From Gaiellasilicea sp963850995 (GTDB lineage Bacteria > Actinomycetota > Thermoleophilia > Gaiellales > Gaiellaceae): a DNA stretch of 64,000 nt. This document shows, piece by piece, positions 1 to 9,596 of this stretch (position 1 is the first letter of the stretch; each line of letters begins with the position of its first letter). The notes under the pieces were generated by a model. It worked only from the letters and a program-made list of their open reading frames with translations, was not told the origin of the DNA and did no database searches. The translations under genes were made by a program, and so were the position numbers. The stretch is from the NCBI GenBank assembly GCA_963850995.1, contig CAWKNQ010000023.1, forward strand, positions 1-64,000. The letters are read 5' to 3'.

Positions 1-7
1 CTCCGGA

Positions 8-1092
8 TCAGTCGCCCTCGTCCTCGTCGTCCTCGCTCCTGGGAGCGAGGTCGACTCCGTGCGGCCTGCCTGGGTAGTCGAGGGTGTCGACGACCTCGTT
101 CCCGGTCCGATGGTCGATCACGGCGATCCCCGGGCTCGAGCCGCCCTCGTAGGCTGCGAAGGTGTAACGCCCGTTTCGCGACGTCCACTGGTGCCCTCCA
201 ATCGTGGCCGTGTCGAGCAACGGCCGATCCTGACGAGCTCGAACTCGAACGTCCGCGTGTCGACGACCGCCAGTTGCGCCGGCATTGTGCGCAGGCCGAC
301 CGTCAGACGCCGATCGCCCCGCGACAGCCGCAAGGTGTCCGGAAGCCCCAGCGACAACACGTCCGCGTAGGCCGTCGGGTTCCTCAGGTCGATCACGCTC
401 AGCTGGTTGGCCGTGCGACGGCTGACGTAGAGGGTGTCTCCGTCACGCGTGGCGGCGAGCTCGTGCGCGCCTGGCACGTTCAGGCGCCAGAGCACCTCAC
501 CTGAGCGGGGATCGAGTGCGACCACCTCGTTCGTCGCGTCACTCGCGACGTAGAGGGTCCTGCCGTTCCTCGCGAACACAGCGGCGTGAGCACGACCGCT
601 CGTGGCGGCCGGATCGGGGTTCGTATCCCACGGGCCGAGCAGCGAGTCGGTTTGGGTGTCCACCACGGCCACGAAGTCGGTCCCGTACAGGCCGAAAGCG
701 GCGAGGTCTCCCCGCCGGCTCACGTGCACGTGGTGCGGCCGCGACCCCGCCGGTAGCTCGATCCGCTTCATAACGGCGCCTGTCCCGACATCGACGATCG
801 CGATCGCCGGCGGCGTGCCGAACTCCTCGGCCACGTAGAGCTTGCCCTTCGCGAAGGCGAGATCCCCGGGCTGGGAGGCCGAGCTCATCTCGACGGTGCC
901 GACGACGCTCCCGGTGGCCGCGTCGAAGCCGCGGATCGTGTGGGTGCCACGGTTCGCGACCCAGATCGTCCCCTCGACATTCGTGAGCCGGTCGCGCGGC
1001 TCGGCGCCGGCGATCGAGGTTGCCAGAGCGGCCCCGACGATTCCGGCCACGCCTGCAACGAACGCGGCGATGATGCGCTTGTGCGTGTTCAT
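8..1092 (-). CDS. secreted YncE-like beta-propeller protein (frameshifted near 225)
   Basis: The N-terminus has a basic stretch and a hydrophobic segment ending in Ala-rich sequence (MNTHKRIIAAFVAG...), so the protein is probably exported. It then shows repeated blade-like units such as GTIWVANRGTHTIRGFD, GKLYVAEEFG and RTLYVASDATNEVVALDP, typical of YncE/NHL-type surface propellers that bind ligands or proteins rather than catalyse. The frame opened at 1092 runs into unrelated sequence after FEFELVRIG. The propeller pattern resumes one frame away (LLDTATIGGHQWTSRNGRYTF...) and ends at the stop at 8-10 with an acidic tail. I therefore give one gene of about 361 codons with a one-base break near 210-235. 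Its ATG overlaps the stop of the upstream DUF4242 gene (ATGA), so the two are likely translated together. The exact function is unknown. Confidence 0.75.
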
Positions 1093-1370
1093 GCTTCCTC
1101 CTTTTCGCTGCTCGCGACGGCCTGCGCCTCCGAAATGCGCGCCGCTGTGACGCCGGCGCGCCGGCAGGCCTGTTCGACGAGCTCCTTCGAGCCGGCCTCG
1201 AACTGCGAGAGACCCGTCTCCTGGTCGGGCACGAACGTCGTCCCGAAGTAGCGAATCGACTCGCCGGACGCGGCCAGCCCTGCGACCGCCTGCCGCAGCC
1301 GGTCGCGGCTGAGCAACAGCTCGTGCTCGCTCATTCCCGGGACGTACTCCTCGACGAGATAAAGCGGCAT
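1089..1370 (-). CDS. DUF4242 (SCO4226-like) small protein
   Basis: This 93-residue protein begins MPLYLVEEYVPGMSEHELLL and has the short ferredoxin-like layout of the DUF4242 family; a Streptomyces member, SCO4226, binds nickel. I chose the ATG at 1370 over the longer upstream reading because MPLYLVEE is the family start and because TAGCGT lies seven bases before it, the leaderless pattern seen across this window. It is the first gene of a two-gene unit with the beta-propeller protein, whose start overlaps its stop by four bases. Metal binding is not evident from the sequence alone. Confidence 0.7.
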   Translation of the reverse strand: MPLYLVEEYVPGMSEHELLLSRDRLRQAVAGLAASGESIRYFGTTFVPDQETGLSQFEAGSKELVEQACRRAGVTAARISEAQAVASSEKEEA

Positions 1371-1377
1371 GCGGACG

Positions 1378-1383
1378 ACGCTA
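1378..1383 (-). promoter_or_regulatory. -10-like box TAGCGT, leaderless start
   Basis: Read on the minus strand, TAGCGT is followed by seven bases and then the ATG of the DUF4242 gene at 1370. The spacing predicts transcription starting at or next to the start codon. Confidence 0.5.
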
Positions 1384-1424
1384 GGACGGCGGCGGCCGGG
1401 CAACAACCACGGAAATCCGTGGAC

Positions 1425-4156
1425 TTATCGCTTCAGACGCGCCGCGGCCAGCTGGGTCCGCGAGCGAATCCCGAGCTTGCGGTAGATCCGCGCCAGGTTC
1501 CACTCGACCGTGTGCGTGCTGAGATGGAGCGCCTCGGCAACTTCGCGGTTGGACTTCCCCGTCGCGACGAGCGCCGCGATCGCGTCCTCCGTGCCGGTGA
1601 GCCCGGTCCGCGGCGCCGCCCGGCCGCCGATCCGCGCGGCTTCAGCGCGGGCGCGGCTCGCCCAGATCGAGGCGCCGATTCGCTCGAAGAGCTCGGTCGC
1701 CTCGTCCAGAACCTCGCGCGCGTCGCGCTTCTTCCGCGCCCTCCTTCGCACCGAGCCGAGCGCGAGCAGGCTGCGGCCGAGCTCGAGCGGCAAGCCGAGC
1801 TCGCGCCAGCGGGCGACCGACGCCGTGAGCTCGGCCTCCGCGCGTTCGAGCTCGCCTCGCTCCGCAGCGAGCAGGCCTGCCGCTCGCCGGTACGCGGCCT
1901 CGGCCGCCCTGCCGTGCGGGTCGCCGCGGTGGTACTCCGCGAGCAGCGCTTCGGCGTCCTCCAGCCGGTTCAGCGCGACGAGCGCCTCCGCGGCGCTGCA
2001 CAACGAGCGGGGGTCGCGCACGCCTCGCTCACGGTTTCGGTCGAGCACGCGCTCGAGTTGCTCGTACGCCTCGGCGTGGTGCTCGACCGACGACTCGAGC
2101 GTCGCGAGCACCGTCAGCGGAAACCGCGAGAGCCGGCCCCGCTGCTCCGTCTCCTCGAGGGAGGCGAGGACACGGGAACGAGCAGGCTCGATCTCCCCGC
2201 GTGAGCCCTCGACGAGCGCGCGCATCGCCTGCGCGAGAGCGCTGTTCACGTTCCAGCCGGTCTGCGCGGTCGTCTGCTCCAGCTCGTCGACCGCCTCCAG
2301 CGCCCGGCTCCAGTCGCCGGCCTCGTACTCCACCATCGCGAGGCGCAGCAACGGAACGCAGGCCCACGCGTCGCCGCGCTCGTTGGCCTCGGTGTAGAGC
2401 GCTTCGAGCCGCTCCCTGACGCCGCCGAGCTCACCCTCGGCGATCGCGAGCTCGCACCGCTTGTACGCGATCTCCCGGGCGGCGCTCGGCGCTCCGGCGT
2501 GTTCGGCCATCTGCTCCGCCCGCGCGAACGCCGCCGTGTCGAAGCCGCGGCCGAGGCTGTGCTCGACCTCCGCGCGCGCCGCCAGGGCACGCGCGTACAC
2601 GACCTCGTCCCCGTCCGTCTCGGCGAGCTCGACGGCCTCCTCGGCATCGGCCAGCGCGGCCTCGTAGCCGTCGCCCCAGTAACCCGTGAGATTGACGGCC
2701 GCGGCGAGAATCTCGGCGCGGAGGCGCGAGTCGCCGGCCGCCTCGTCGGCGGCGCGCCGCGCGAGCTCGTGCGCAACCCGCAGGTCATCCGCGGCGCGGG
2801 CGACCCGGCTGAGCTCTTGCAGAAATCGCGCGTGCTCGACTCCCTGCTCCGCGTCGGCTTCCCCGTCCGCGAGCAGCCTTCTCGCCTGGGCCGTGTCCCC
2901 GGCCGCGAAGCAGTACCGCGCAGCCGCGAGCCGCCGCCTCTGGAGCGACCCGCGCTCGCCGAGCGGCGTGAGCTCGACTGCGCGCGCGGCCAGCTCCGCA
3001 GCCGCAACGAGGCTGCCGCGTCCGGCCACGTCCGTCGCCGCGCTCTCGAGCGCGGCTGCGATCTTCTCGTCGGCCGCCTCCGCAGAGAGCGCGAGGTGCC
3101 TGGCGCGCTCCTCCGGCTGCACGACCGCCGCGGCGATGCGACGGTGGAGGTCACGCCGCCGGCGCGGCGACGCATCGTCGTGCGCGGTGCTCGCGAGCAA
3201 CGGATGGGCGAAGCGCACCCGCCCCGACTCCAGCTCCGCGATCCCCAGCGCGGCGGCTTCCTGCAGAGCCGCGTTCACGTCTGCTCCCGGCACGCACGCG
3301 CTCGATCAGGTCGACGTTCGGATCGCGCAGCGCCGCGGCGGCGACGACGACCTCGGCGGCGGCGCTCGAGAGTGCGGAGAGGCGGGCGCGCAGGAGCTCG
3401 CGCAGGTCGCGGGGCAGATCCGGCACATCGGCGCTCGCTCGGGCGAGCTCGAGCGCGAAGAACGGATTGCCACCGGAGAGGTCGTGCACGCGCAGGAGTG
3501 CCGGCCGCGAGAGGCCGAGCCCGAGCCGGGTCCGGATCAACTCGTAGAGCGCGCCGACGGTCAACGGCCCGACCGGCAGCCGCTCGACCCGCTCGGCGCC
3601 GATCGACCGTCACGAGCGCCGGCCCGCCAGTCACGCCGGGCTCGACCCGGATCGCCGTGACAAACCCAATCGGCTCGGCTCGCAGACGCCGCAGAGCGAA
3701 CTCAAGCGCACGGGCCGACGAGACGTCGAGCCACTGGAGGTCGTCGACGGCGACGCAGACCGGCCCGCGGCCGGCGAGGGTGCGCAACGCCGAGAGCGTG
3801 CCGGCGCCGACGACTCGCTCGTCAGCCTCCGCGGGCGCCTCGCCGAGAAGCAGGACGGCCTCGAGCGCGCGTCGCTGGATCTGCGGGAGCGCGTCAACGA
3901 CGTCGGCAGCCGCGTTCGCGAGCAGGTCGGCCAGCCCGCCGAACGCGAGGGTGACCTCCGCCTCGGTCGCGCGAGCCACGAGGACGTGGGCGCCGGCGTC
4001 CTGAGCATGGTCGACGGCTGCCTGCCACAAGGTCGTTTTTCCGACCCCTGCCTCACCCTCCAGGGCGAGCGCCTCAAAGCCGGCGGGGATGCGCGAGACG
4101 AAAGACTCCAGCGTCTCGATCTCGTCCTGCCGCCCAATGATCGCCACGTTCCGCAC
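1425..4156 (-). CDS. MalT-like LuxR-family ATP-binding regulator (two frame breaks)
   Basis: This is a large signal-transduction ATPase with a C-terminal DNA-binding domain. The N-terminus carries a P-loop (GEAGVGKTTLW, about residue 34) and a Walker B-like VAVDDLQWLD. The middle is Ala/Leu-rich helical TPR-like sequence. The C-terminus is a LuxR HTH (GKSNREVAEALHLSTHTVEW, then LARIYRKLGIRSR). The frame changes near 3600 (after GPALVTVD) and again near 3295 (before VPGADVNAAL). The stretch between them contains the conserved LSGGNPFFALELARA. Each break behaves as one extra base; removing both gives 909 residues, the same length as the intact paralogue at 10348-13077. This fits sequence error better than decay, but a pseudogene is not excluded. 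The effector and target genes are unknown. Confidence 0.75.
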
Positions 4157-4171
4157 GATCGATCGAGAAGC

Positions 4172-4491
4172 TTAGAGCGAAGACGACGCGGGCATCGCCC
4201 CCTTGCTCGAGCGAACGTGCTGAGCAAGGTGTCGATCTCGACGAGCTCGAGCGACTGCAGCTTGGCGCTGCCGCGGGCGCCGAGCGCAAGCGACACCTTG
4301 GCCACCGTCGCCGCGTCGGCCGCCTCGACGATGTTGACGAAGTCGTACTCGCCGAGCGTCGCCCACTGGTGGAGCACCTTGGCGCCGAGCTCCTCGACGT
4401 CGGCGTTCACCTCGCGCAGGCGGCTCGGGTTCGCCTTCAGCGTCTGGACGCCCTGAGGCGTGAGCGTGGTCAGCATCAGATAGGTCGGCAT
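4172..4491 (-). CDS. GYD-domain protein (C-terminal frame uncertain)
   Basis: The sequence MPTYLMLTTLTPQGVQTLKA, then LGAKVLHQWATLGEYDFVNI and AAKVSLALGARGS-like features, is the GYD family of small dimeric alpha-beta barrel proteins. A Shine-Dalgarno-like GAGGAGG precedes the ATG at 4491. The frame has no stop in the expected place and would run on through the next gene. A one-base shift near 4210, after EIDTLLSTFA, would end the protein at the TAA at 4172-4174, close to the usual family length of about 100 residues. I give that end as the most likely one. The function of GYD proteins is poorly known. The gene lies just upstream of, and in the same direction as, the MalT-like regulator. Confidence 0.65.
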
Positions 4492-4520
4492 GCGGGCCTC
4501 CTCGCGGTCGGGGCGCGAGC

Positions 4521-5198
4521 TTATCGCCCGCGCCCCGAGGCCGCTATGCCCGAGCCGCTGCTCGCGACACGCGCCGCCTGATCGACGTACAGCAAGGCGG
4601 CGCCGAGGAAGAGGAGCGGCGAGACGACGAGGTCGGCGAGCCCGAGCGCGACCCGCTCGCCCGACTCGCCGAAGTCGCGGAGGAGCAGCGCGAGGGTGAG
4701 CTTCACCAACCCGAAGAGGATCGTCAGCGTCGCCAGCGAGCCGAGCGCGTGCAGGTAGTCGGCCCGGGCGAGCTCGACGGCCCGGCGCAGAGCCGCCCCG
4801 ACCGCGAGCCGCTCGAGCACGAGCACGGGGACGACGAGCCCGACGAGCGCGAGCCAGGCGACGGCCGGGAGCACGTAGAGGAGCGAGAGGAAAGCGGCGG
4901 GGACGAACACGATCGCGCCGACGACGATCGCCCGCCCGAGGTCCGCCGCCCTGCGCTCGACGCCGCCGACGATGGTCGAGGCGAACGCGTAGGACGCGGC
5001 CATCAGAGGCGCCCCGGCGGCAAGAACGAGCACCTGGAAGGTCGTGCTGTGCCCCGCGGAGATCTGGTTGATCACGGTCACGCTCAGCCCAAGCGCGAGC
5101 GAGGCCCAAAGGTTGTCGCCGTAGAGCTTGATCGACTCGGCGACCAGCTGCCCGACCGTGCGCGTCTCGGGAGGTAGCGGCGGCGGCTTCGTGCTCAC
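4521..5198 (-). CDS. multi-pass membrane protein, glycerophosphoryl-diester-like membrane domain
   Basis: The 225-residue product starts with a short Pro-rich cytoplasmic stretch (VSTKPPPLPPE). It then shows about five or six long hydrophobic segments, for example FVPAAFLSLLYVLPAVAWLALVGLVVPVLVLERLAVGAALRRAVEL. The motif where a conserved amphipathic helix follows VPVLVLE resembles the membrane domains of the YciC/GlpQ-type families, but I cannot name the family with confidence. The GTG start overlaps the stop of the upstream nucleosidase gene (GTGA at 5195-5198), which implies translational coupling in a pepF-mqnB-membrane protein unit. Confidence 0.7.
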   Translation of the reverse strand: MSTKPPPLPPETRTVGQLVAESIKLYGDNLWASLALGLSVTVINQISAGHSTTFQVLVLAAGAPLMAASYAFASTIVGGVERRAADLGRAIVVGAIVFVPAAFLSLLYVLPAVAWLALVGLVVPVLVLERLAVGAALRRAVELARADYLHALGSLATLTILFGLVKLTLALLLRDFGESGERVALGLADLVVSPLLFLGAALLYVDQAARVASSGSGIAASGRGR

Positions 5199-5743
5199 CG
5201 CGCGGACACCGCGGCCACCAGCGCGGGCAATGTCGCCGCGAGCAGCTCGAGAGCCTCGTCGAAGCGCCAGCGCGTTCGGTCGGGCTCGTCGATCTCGTTC
5301 GAGACCACACGCGCCTCCACCCCGGGCACGCCTGCGAGCTCGCAGGCGCGGAGGACGGCGAACCCCTCCATCGCCTCGACGTCGAAGCCGTGAGCGCCGC
5401 CGACCCGGGCGCTCGTGCCGATCGGCCGCACGACGGCGTCGGGGAAGGCCGCCCGCAGACGGGTGAGCAGCTCGGCGTCGGGGAGGACCCGGTCCGGGAC
5501 GAGCGGCGCCGCGGCGTCGCAGTAGACGGCATCGGAGCCGAGCACGAGGCTCGGGATCTCGAGCCCGCGCGCGCCGGCGATGCCGACGTGGAGGACGACC
5601 TCGGGACGGTCGGAGGCGAGCGCCGCGGCCGTCGCCGCAGCGGCCTCGACCGGGCCGATCCCGCACGCGAGCAGGCGGGCACCCGTCACTGGAGCGAGCT
5701 CCCGCTGGGTCGCGGCCACCACGAGGACGCCCGAGCCGGCCAA
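5195..5743 (-). CDS. mqnB: futalosine hydrolase / MTA-SAH nucleosidase-like protein
   Basis: The fold is that of the nucleoside phosphorylase/nucleosidase family: a VLVVAATQREL first strand, then VVLHVGIAGARG and the signature FDVEAMEGFAVLRACELAGVPGVEARVVSNEI. The MEGFAVLRAC...VSNEI stretch and the ending RTRWRFDEALELL match futalosine hydrolases, which release hypoxanthine in the futalosine route to menaquinone. A general MTA/SAH nucleosidase is the alternative. No other mqn gene is in the window. I chose the TTG at 5743 because a later GTG would remove the first beta-strand. The start lies inside a perfect 25-bp palindrome that also covers the pepF stop. Confidence 0.65.
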   Translation of the reverse strand: MAGSGVLVVAATQRELAPVTGARLLACGIGPVEAAAATAAALASDRPEVVLHVGIAGARGLEIPSLVLGSDAVYCDAAAPLVPDRVLPDAELLTRLRAAFPDAVVRPIGTSARVGGAHGFDVEAMEGFAVLRACELAGVPGVEARVVSNEIDEPDRTRWRFDEALELLAATLPALVAAVSAR

Positions 5744-5763
5744 GTAACAGTCTGTTACTTGGC
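5739..5763. promoter_or_regulatory. perfect 25-bp palindrome over the pepF stop and mqnB start
   Basis: Two 12-base arms, GCCAAGTAACAG and CTGTTACTTGGC, flank a single T. The site is AT-rich at its core in a GC-rich setting, and it includes both the pepF TAA (5755-5757) and the TTG start of the next gene (5741-5743). As DNA it looks like a homodimeric repressor operator. As RNA the stem would hide the downstream start codon. Which role is real cannot be told from sequence. Confidence 0.6.
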
Positions 5764-7554
5764 GTCGTCCAGCTCGTCCGCGAGCTGCTCGGCCTCGTCG
5801 ACGAGCACGCCGATCGCATCCAGGCCCGCGGCCCAGAAGCCCGGATCGCCGATGTCGAAGCCGAGGCGCGACGCGAGCTCGGCCGGCGGTGCGGAGCCGC
5901 CCGCGCGGAGGAGGTCGAGGTACGGCTCGACGAGCGAGTCGCCCTCGTCGAGGTAGCGCCGGTAGATCGCGAGCGAGAAGAGGTAGCCGAAGGCATAGGC
6001 GTAGACGTAGCCCGGCACGCCGATGAAGTGCGGGATGTAGCTCCACCACGTGCCGTAGTCCTCGGTGACCTCGACCGCGTCGCCGAGCATCCGACGCTGC
6101 TCGGTCGACCAGAGCTCCGAGAGGCGCTCGACGGGCAGCTCGCCCTCGTCCCGGCGAGCCGTGTGGATCGCGTGCTCGAAGCGGTTCAGCGCGATCTGGC
6201 GGAAGACCGTCGAGACGGTGTCGTCGATCCGGCCGACGAGGAGGTCGAGCAGCGCGTGCGGATCGTCCTCGCGCTCCTTCAGCTTGTCGAACGTGAGCGC
6301 CTCACCGAACACGGACGCCGTCTCGGCGAGCGTGAGCGGCGTGTGCGCGTTCAGGAGCCCGAGCTCCTGTGCCAGCGAGCCGTGCAGCCCGTGCCCGAGC
6401 TCGTGCGCGAGCGTGAGCACGCTGCGCCGCTCGCCGGCGTAGTTCATCATCACGTACGGGTGGACGTCGGGGACGAGCGTGGCGCAGAAGGCGCCGGGCA
6501 TCTTCCCCGGGCGCAGGGCGGCGTCGATCCAGCGGCGCTCGAAGAAGTCGCCGACGACGTCGCCGGCGAGCGGAGAGAAGCCGCCGAACGCCTCGAGCAC
6601 GAGGTCGCGCGCGTCCTCCCAGGCAATCGCGCCGCCGACGTCCTGGAGCGGCGCGTAACGGTCGAAGTCCTTCAGCCGCGGCAGGCCGAGCAGACGCGCC
6701 TTGAGCGCGTAGTAACGCTGCGGGATGTCGTAGCGGGCCACGATCGCGTCGACGAGGCTCTGCGCCGCGTCGTCCGGGATCTCGTTCGCGAGGTTCCGCG
6801 AGGAGATCCAGGTGTCGTAGCCGCGCAAACGATCCTCGATGTAGCGCTCGTTCACGATCGTGTTGAGCACGTATCCGCGCGTGCGGAGGCCCGGCCGCAG
6901 CGTCTCGGTCACGGCAGCTGCGACCTGGGCGCGATCGTCCTGGTCGGTCAGCCGCGAGAGCCGCGCGAGCGCCTCGTCGAGCGCGAGGTCCTCACCGTCG
7001 AGCGAGATGCGCAGCTCGGAGAGGAGCTCGTCGAACAAGCGGTCCCAGGCGCTCACGCCCGTGACAGCCTTCTCGGCAGAGATCTTCTCCTCGGGCTCGG
7101 TCAGCTGGTACGGCTTGTAGCGTCGCTCGGAGCGGAGGACGGAGGCATAGCGCTCGAGCGCCGGGTCGGCGAGAAGCCGCTCCGCCGCCTCGTCGTCGAG
7201 CTCGCTCCACTCGAGGTCGAAGAAGAGGAGCTCGGTCTCGATCCGCGTGTTCCGCTCGCGCACCCTCTGGACGAGGGCGCCGCGTGCCTGGTCGGAGGCG
7301 TCTGCGGCCTGGCGGAGACGGGCGAAGGTCTCGACGCGCGTCGCGACGGACTTGATCCGCTCGAGCTCGACGACCGCGTCGTTCAGCTCGGCCGCGGTGA
7401 GCTCGCCGAGCCCACCGCGGTAGCGCTCGCGGAACGCCTGCGCCGCGGCGAGGCCCTCGTCGAGCTCGGACTCGATCCGCGGGTCGTCGGGCCCGTCGTA
7501 GAGGTCGGAGAGGTCCCATTCGACTGCCTCGGCGCCGGTGGTGAGCGTGCTCAC
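5755..7554 (-). CDS. pepF: oligoendopeptidase F, M3 family
   Basis: This is a cytoplasmic zinc metallopeptidase of about 599 residues. The zinc motif is HELGHGLHG, followed downstream by the Glu-containing ETASVFGEAL that supplies the third ligand in M3 enzymes, and by the tyrosine-rich C-terminal region FIGVPGYVYAYAFGYLFSLAIYRRYLDEG typical of PepF. It hydrolyses short peptides. I prefer the GTG at 7554 (VSTLTTGAEAVEWDL) because TAGGTT lies seven bases before it; an ATG at 7587 is possible. It is divergent from the S9 peptidase gene, with about 50 bp between them, and it is followed by mqnB in the same direction. Confidence 0.92.
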   Translation of the reverse strand: MSTLTTGAEAVEWDLSDLYDGPDDPRIESELDEGLAAAQAFRERYRGGLGELTAAELNDAVVELERIKSVATRVETFARLRQAADASDQARGALVQRVRERNTRIETELLFFDLEWSELDDEAAERLLADPALERYASVLRSERRYKPYQLTEPEEKISAEKAVTGVSAWDRLFDELLSELRISLDGEDLALDEALARLSRLTDQDDRAQVAAAVTETLRPGLRTRGYVLNTIVNERYIEDRLRGYDTWISSRNLANEIPDDAAQSLVDAIVARYDIPQRYYALKARLLGLPRLKDFDRYAPLQDVGGAIAWEDARDLVLEAFGGFSPLAGDVVGDFFERRWIDAALRPGKMPGAFCATLVPDVHPYVMMNYAGERRSVLTLAHELGHGLHGSLAQELGLLNAHTPLTLAETASVFGEALTFDKLKEREDDPHALLDLLVGRIDDTVSTVFRQIALNRFEHAIHTARRDEGELPVERLSELWSTEQRRMLGDAVEVTEDYGTWWSYIPHFIGVPGYVYAYAFGYLFSLAIYRRYLDEGDSLVEPYLDLLRAGGSAPPAELASRLGFDIGDPGFWAAGLDAIGVLVDEAEQLADELDDAK

Positions 7555-7561
7555 GGACGAG

Positions 7562-7567
7562 AACCTA
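7562..7567 (-). promoter_or_regulatory. -10-like box TAGGTT before pepF
   Basis: TAGGTT on the minus strand is followed by seven bases and the GTG at 7554. This supports the shorter start and a leaderless pepF transcript. Confidence 0.45.
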
Positions 7568-7603
7568 CCTGCGGATCTACGCGACATGATTTAGTTCCCC
7601 CTC

Positions 7604-9550
7604 GTGGCGGGGATGCGGCCTGAGGACGTCTACGAGCTGACCGGGGCTACCGACCCGCGTCTGCGCCCGGGCGGCGAGGATGTGGCCTACGTCGTCTGGT
7701 CGATCGACAAGGACGCGAACGAGTACCACCAGTCGATCTGGCTCGCGAAGACGGACGGCTCCGAGCCGCCGCGCCGGTTCACGACCGGCAAGAAGGACTC
7801 GCAGCCGCGCTGGTCGCCGGACGGGACGAAGCTCGCTTTCGTCTCGAAGCGCAGCGACGACGAGAAGGCCGCAGCGCAGCTCTACGTGATCCCGGCCGGC
7901 GGCGGCGAGCCGGTGTGCTTGACCGACTTAAAGGAGAGCCCCGGCGAGGTTGCCTGGTCACCGGACGGGTCGCAGCTCGTCTTCTCCGCCCGCGTACGCG
8001 ACGAGGCGTACGAGGAGGAGGACGACAAGAAGCGCGCACCGCGGCGGTTCACACGGCTCCTCTTCAAGCTCGACAGCGTCGGCTGGACCGGCGACCGGCG
8101 CACGCACCTCTTCGTCGTGCCCGCCGACGGCTCGGCCGAGGCGAAGCAGATCACCGACGGGGACTACGAGGACTCGTCGCCGACGTGGACCCCGGACGGA
8201 AAGAGCATCGCGTTCAGCTCCGCGCGCGGCGACGACTGGGACATCGAGCTGCTCGGCGACATCTACGTCGTTCCCGCAGCCGGGGGCGAGCCGAAGCGGC
8301 TCACGGCCGGCGACAGCGCCTACGAAGCGCCTGCGTACTCGCCGGACGGGAAGCTCCTCGCGTGCAAGTGGAGCCCGGGCGGGTTCGACTTCCCGCGCCA
8401 CACGCAGATCGCGGTCGTGGACGCGAACACCGGAGGCGACCGTCGGATCCTGACCGCCTCGCTCGACCGCCAGTGCAGCCCGTACCCGGATCTCCGCGAG
8501 CCGATCTGGGAGGGCGACTCGATCGTCTTCGCGGCCGAGGACCACGGGAACGTGCACGTCTACCGCGTCTCGCCGGACGGGGGCGAGCCGGAGCTCGTCC
8601 ACGGCGGCACGATCGTCCTCTCCGGGTACGACGTCCGTGACGGCGTGGTCGTCCGGACCGGCACGACCTCGCCGAACCTCGGCGAGCTCTACGCGGGCGA
8701 GACGCAGCTGACGTCGATCGGAAAGGACTTCGCCGAGGGCCGCGAGCTCGTGCCGCCGGAGCGCTTCACCGCGATCTCGAAGGACGGCTCCGAGGTCGAG
8801 GCGTGGATCGTGCGGCCGGCCGGCCTCGAGGAGGGTCAGCGCTACCCCGTCCTCGTCAACATCCACGGCGGCCCGTTCACCCAGTACGGGAACGGCTTCT
8901 TCGACGAGTTCCAGGTCTATTCGGGCGCCGGCTACGCGGTCGTCTACTCGAACCCGCGCGGCTCGTCGGGGTACTCGGAGGCCTGGGGCCGGGCGATCAT
9001 GGGGCCGGACGACGAGCTGGGGCCCGGCTGGGGCTCGGTGGACGTCGAGGACGTCATGGCCGTGACGGACACGGCGCTCGAGCAGTTCGACTTCTGCGAC
9101 CCGGACCGGGTAGGCGTCATGGGCGGCTCGTACGGCGGCTTCATGACCTCGTGGATCGTCGGCCACACGAACCGCTTCAAGGCGGCGTGCTCGGAGCGGG
9201 CGGTGAACAACTTCGTCTCGATGTACGGCTCGAGCGACATCGGCTGGGTCTTCAAGGGCTACCACGGCGCCTTCGTGCACGACGCGGTCGACACGTACCT
9301 GCAGATGTCGCCGTGGACCTACGCGAAGCAGATCGAGACGCCGCTCCTGATCCTCCACTCCGAGAACGACCTGCGCTGCAACATCGAGCAGGCGGAGCAG
9401 CTCTTCACGACGCTGCGCTTGCTGAAGCGCGACGTCGAGCTCGTCCGCTTCCCGGCCGAGAGCCACGAGCTGACGCGCTCGGGCAATCCGGCGCACCGGG
9501 TGCAGCGCTTCGAGCTCCTGCTCGACTGGTTCGACCGCTACCTCAAGTAG
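7604..9550 (+). CDS. S9-family prolyl oligopeptidase / acylaminoacyl peptidase-like
   Basis: The 648-residue protein has an N-terminal beta-propeller with repeated TolB-like units (SQPRWSPDGTKLAFVS, GEVAWSPDGSQLVFS, SPTWTPDGKSIAFS). A C-terminal alpha/beta-hydrolase domain follows. The nucleophile elbow is GGSYGG, the oxyanion region is NIHGGPFTQYG, an Asp candidate lies in LLILHSENDLRCN, and the His candidate is in FPAESHELTRSG. These are the hallmarks of acylaminoacyl peptidases and dipeptidyl peptidases acting on short peptides. There is no signal peptide, so it is probably cytoplasmic. The start is a GTG at 7604. The gene is convergent with the next gene across a region holding several inverted repeats. 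Confidence 0.9.
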   Translation: MAGMRPEDVYELTGATDPRLRPGGEDVAYVVWSIDKDANEYHQSIWLAKTDGSEPPRRFTTGKKDSQPRWSPDGTKLAFVSKRSDDEKAAAQLYVIPAGGGEPVCLTDLKESPGEVAWSPDGSQLVFSARVRDEAYEEEDDKKRAPRRFTRLLFKLDSVGWTGDRRTHLFVVPADGSAEAKQITDGDYEDSSPTWTPDGKSIAFSSARGDDWDIELLGDIYVVPAAGGEPKRLTAGDSAYEAPAYSPDGKLLACKWSPGGFDFPRHTQIAVVDANTGGDRRILTASLDRQCSPYPDLREPIWEGDSIVFAAEDHGNVHVYRVSPDGGEPELVHGGTIVLSGYDVRDGVVVRTGTTSPNLGELYAGETQLTSIGKDFAEGRELVPPERFTAISKDGSEVEAWIVRPAGLEEGQRYPVLVNIHGGPFTQYGNGFFDEFQVYSGAGYAVVYSNPRGSSGYSEAWGRAIMGPDDELGPGWGSVDVEDVMAVTDTALEQFDFCDPDRVGVMGGSYGGFMTSWIVGHTNRFKAACSERAVNNFVSMYGSSDIGWVFKGYHGAFVHDAVDTYLQMSPWTYAKQIETPLLILHSENDLRCNIEQAEQLFTTLRLLKRDVELVRFPAESHELTRSGNPAHRVQRFELLLDWFDRYLK

Positions 9551-9565
9551 CGCACCGTCCGTCGC

Positions 9566-9596
9566 GGACATGACGGGGCCAGGACCCATCATGTCC
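9566..9596 (+). terminator. stem-loop downstream of the S9 peptidase gene
   Basis: The arms GGACATGA (9566-9573) and TCATGTCC (9589-9596) are perfect complements and are followed by CTTT. The site lies 15 bases after the S9 stop and is a plausible terminator, although the T-tract is short. Confidence 0.45.

Noticed and set aside
3631..5682. 683-codon open frame across GYD, membrane and nucleosidase genes
   Set aside because: Only its GYD portion (from 4491) is real coding sequence; the rest is out of frame with recognisable genes.
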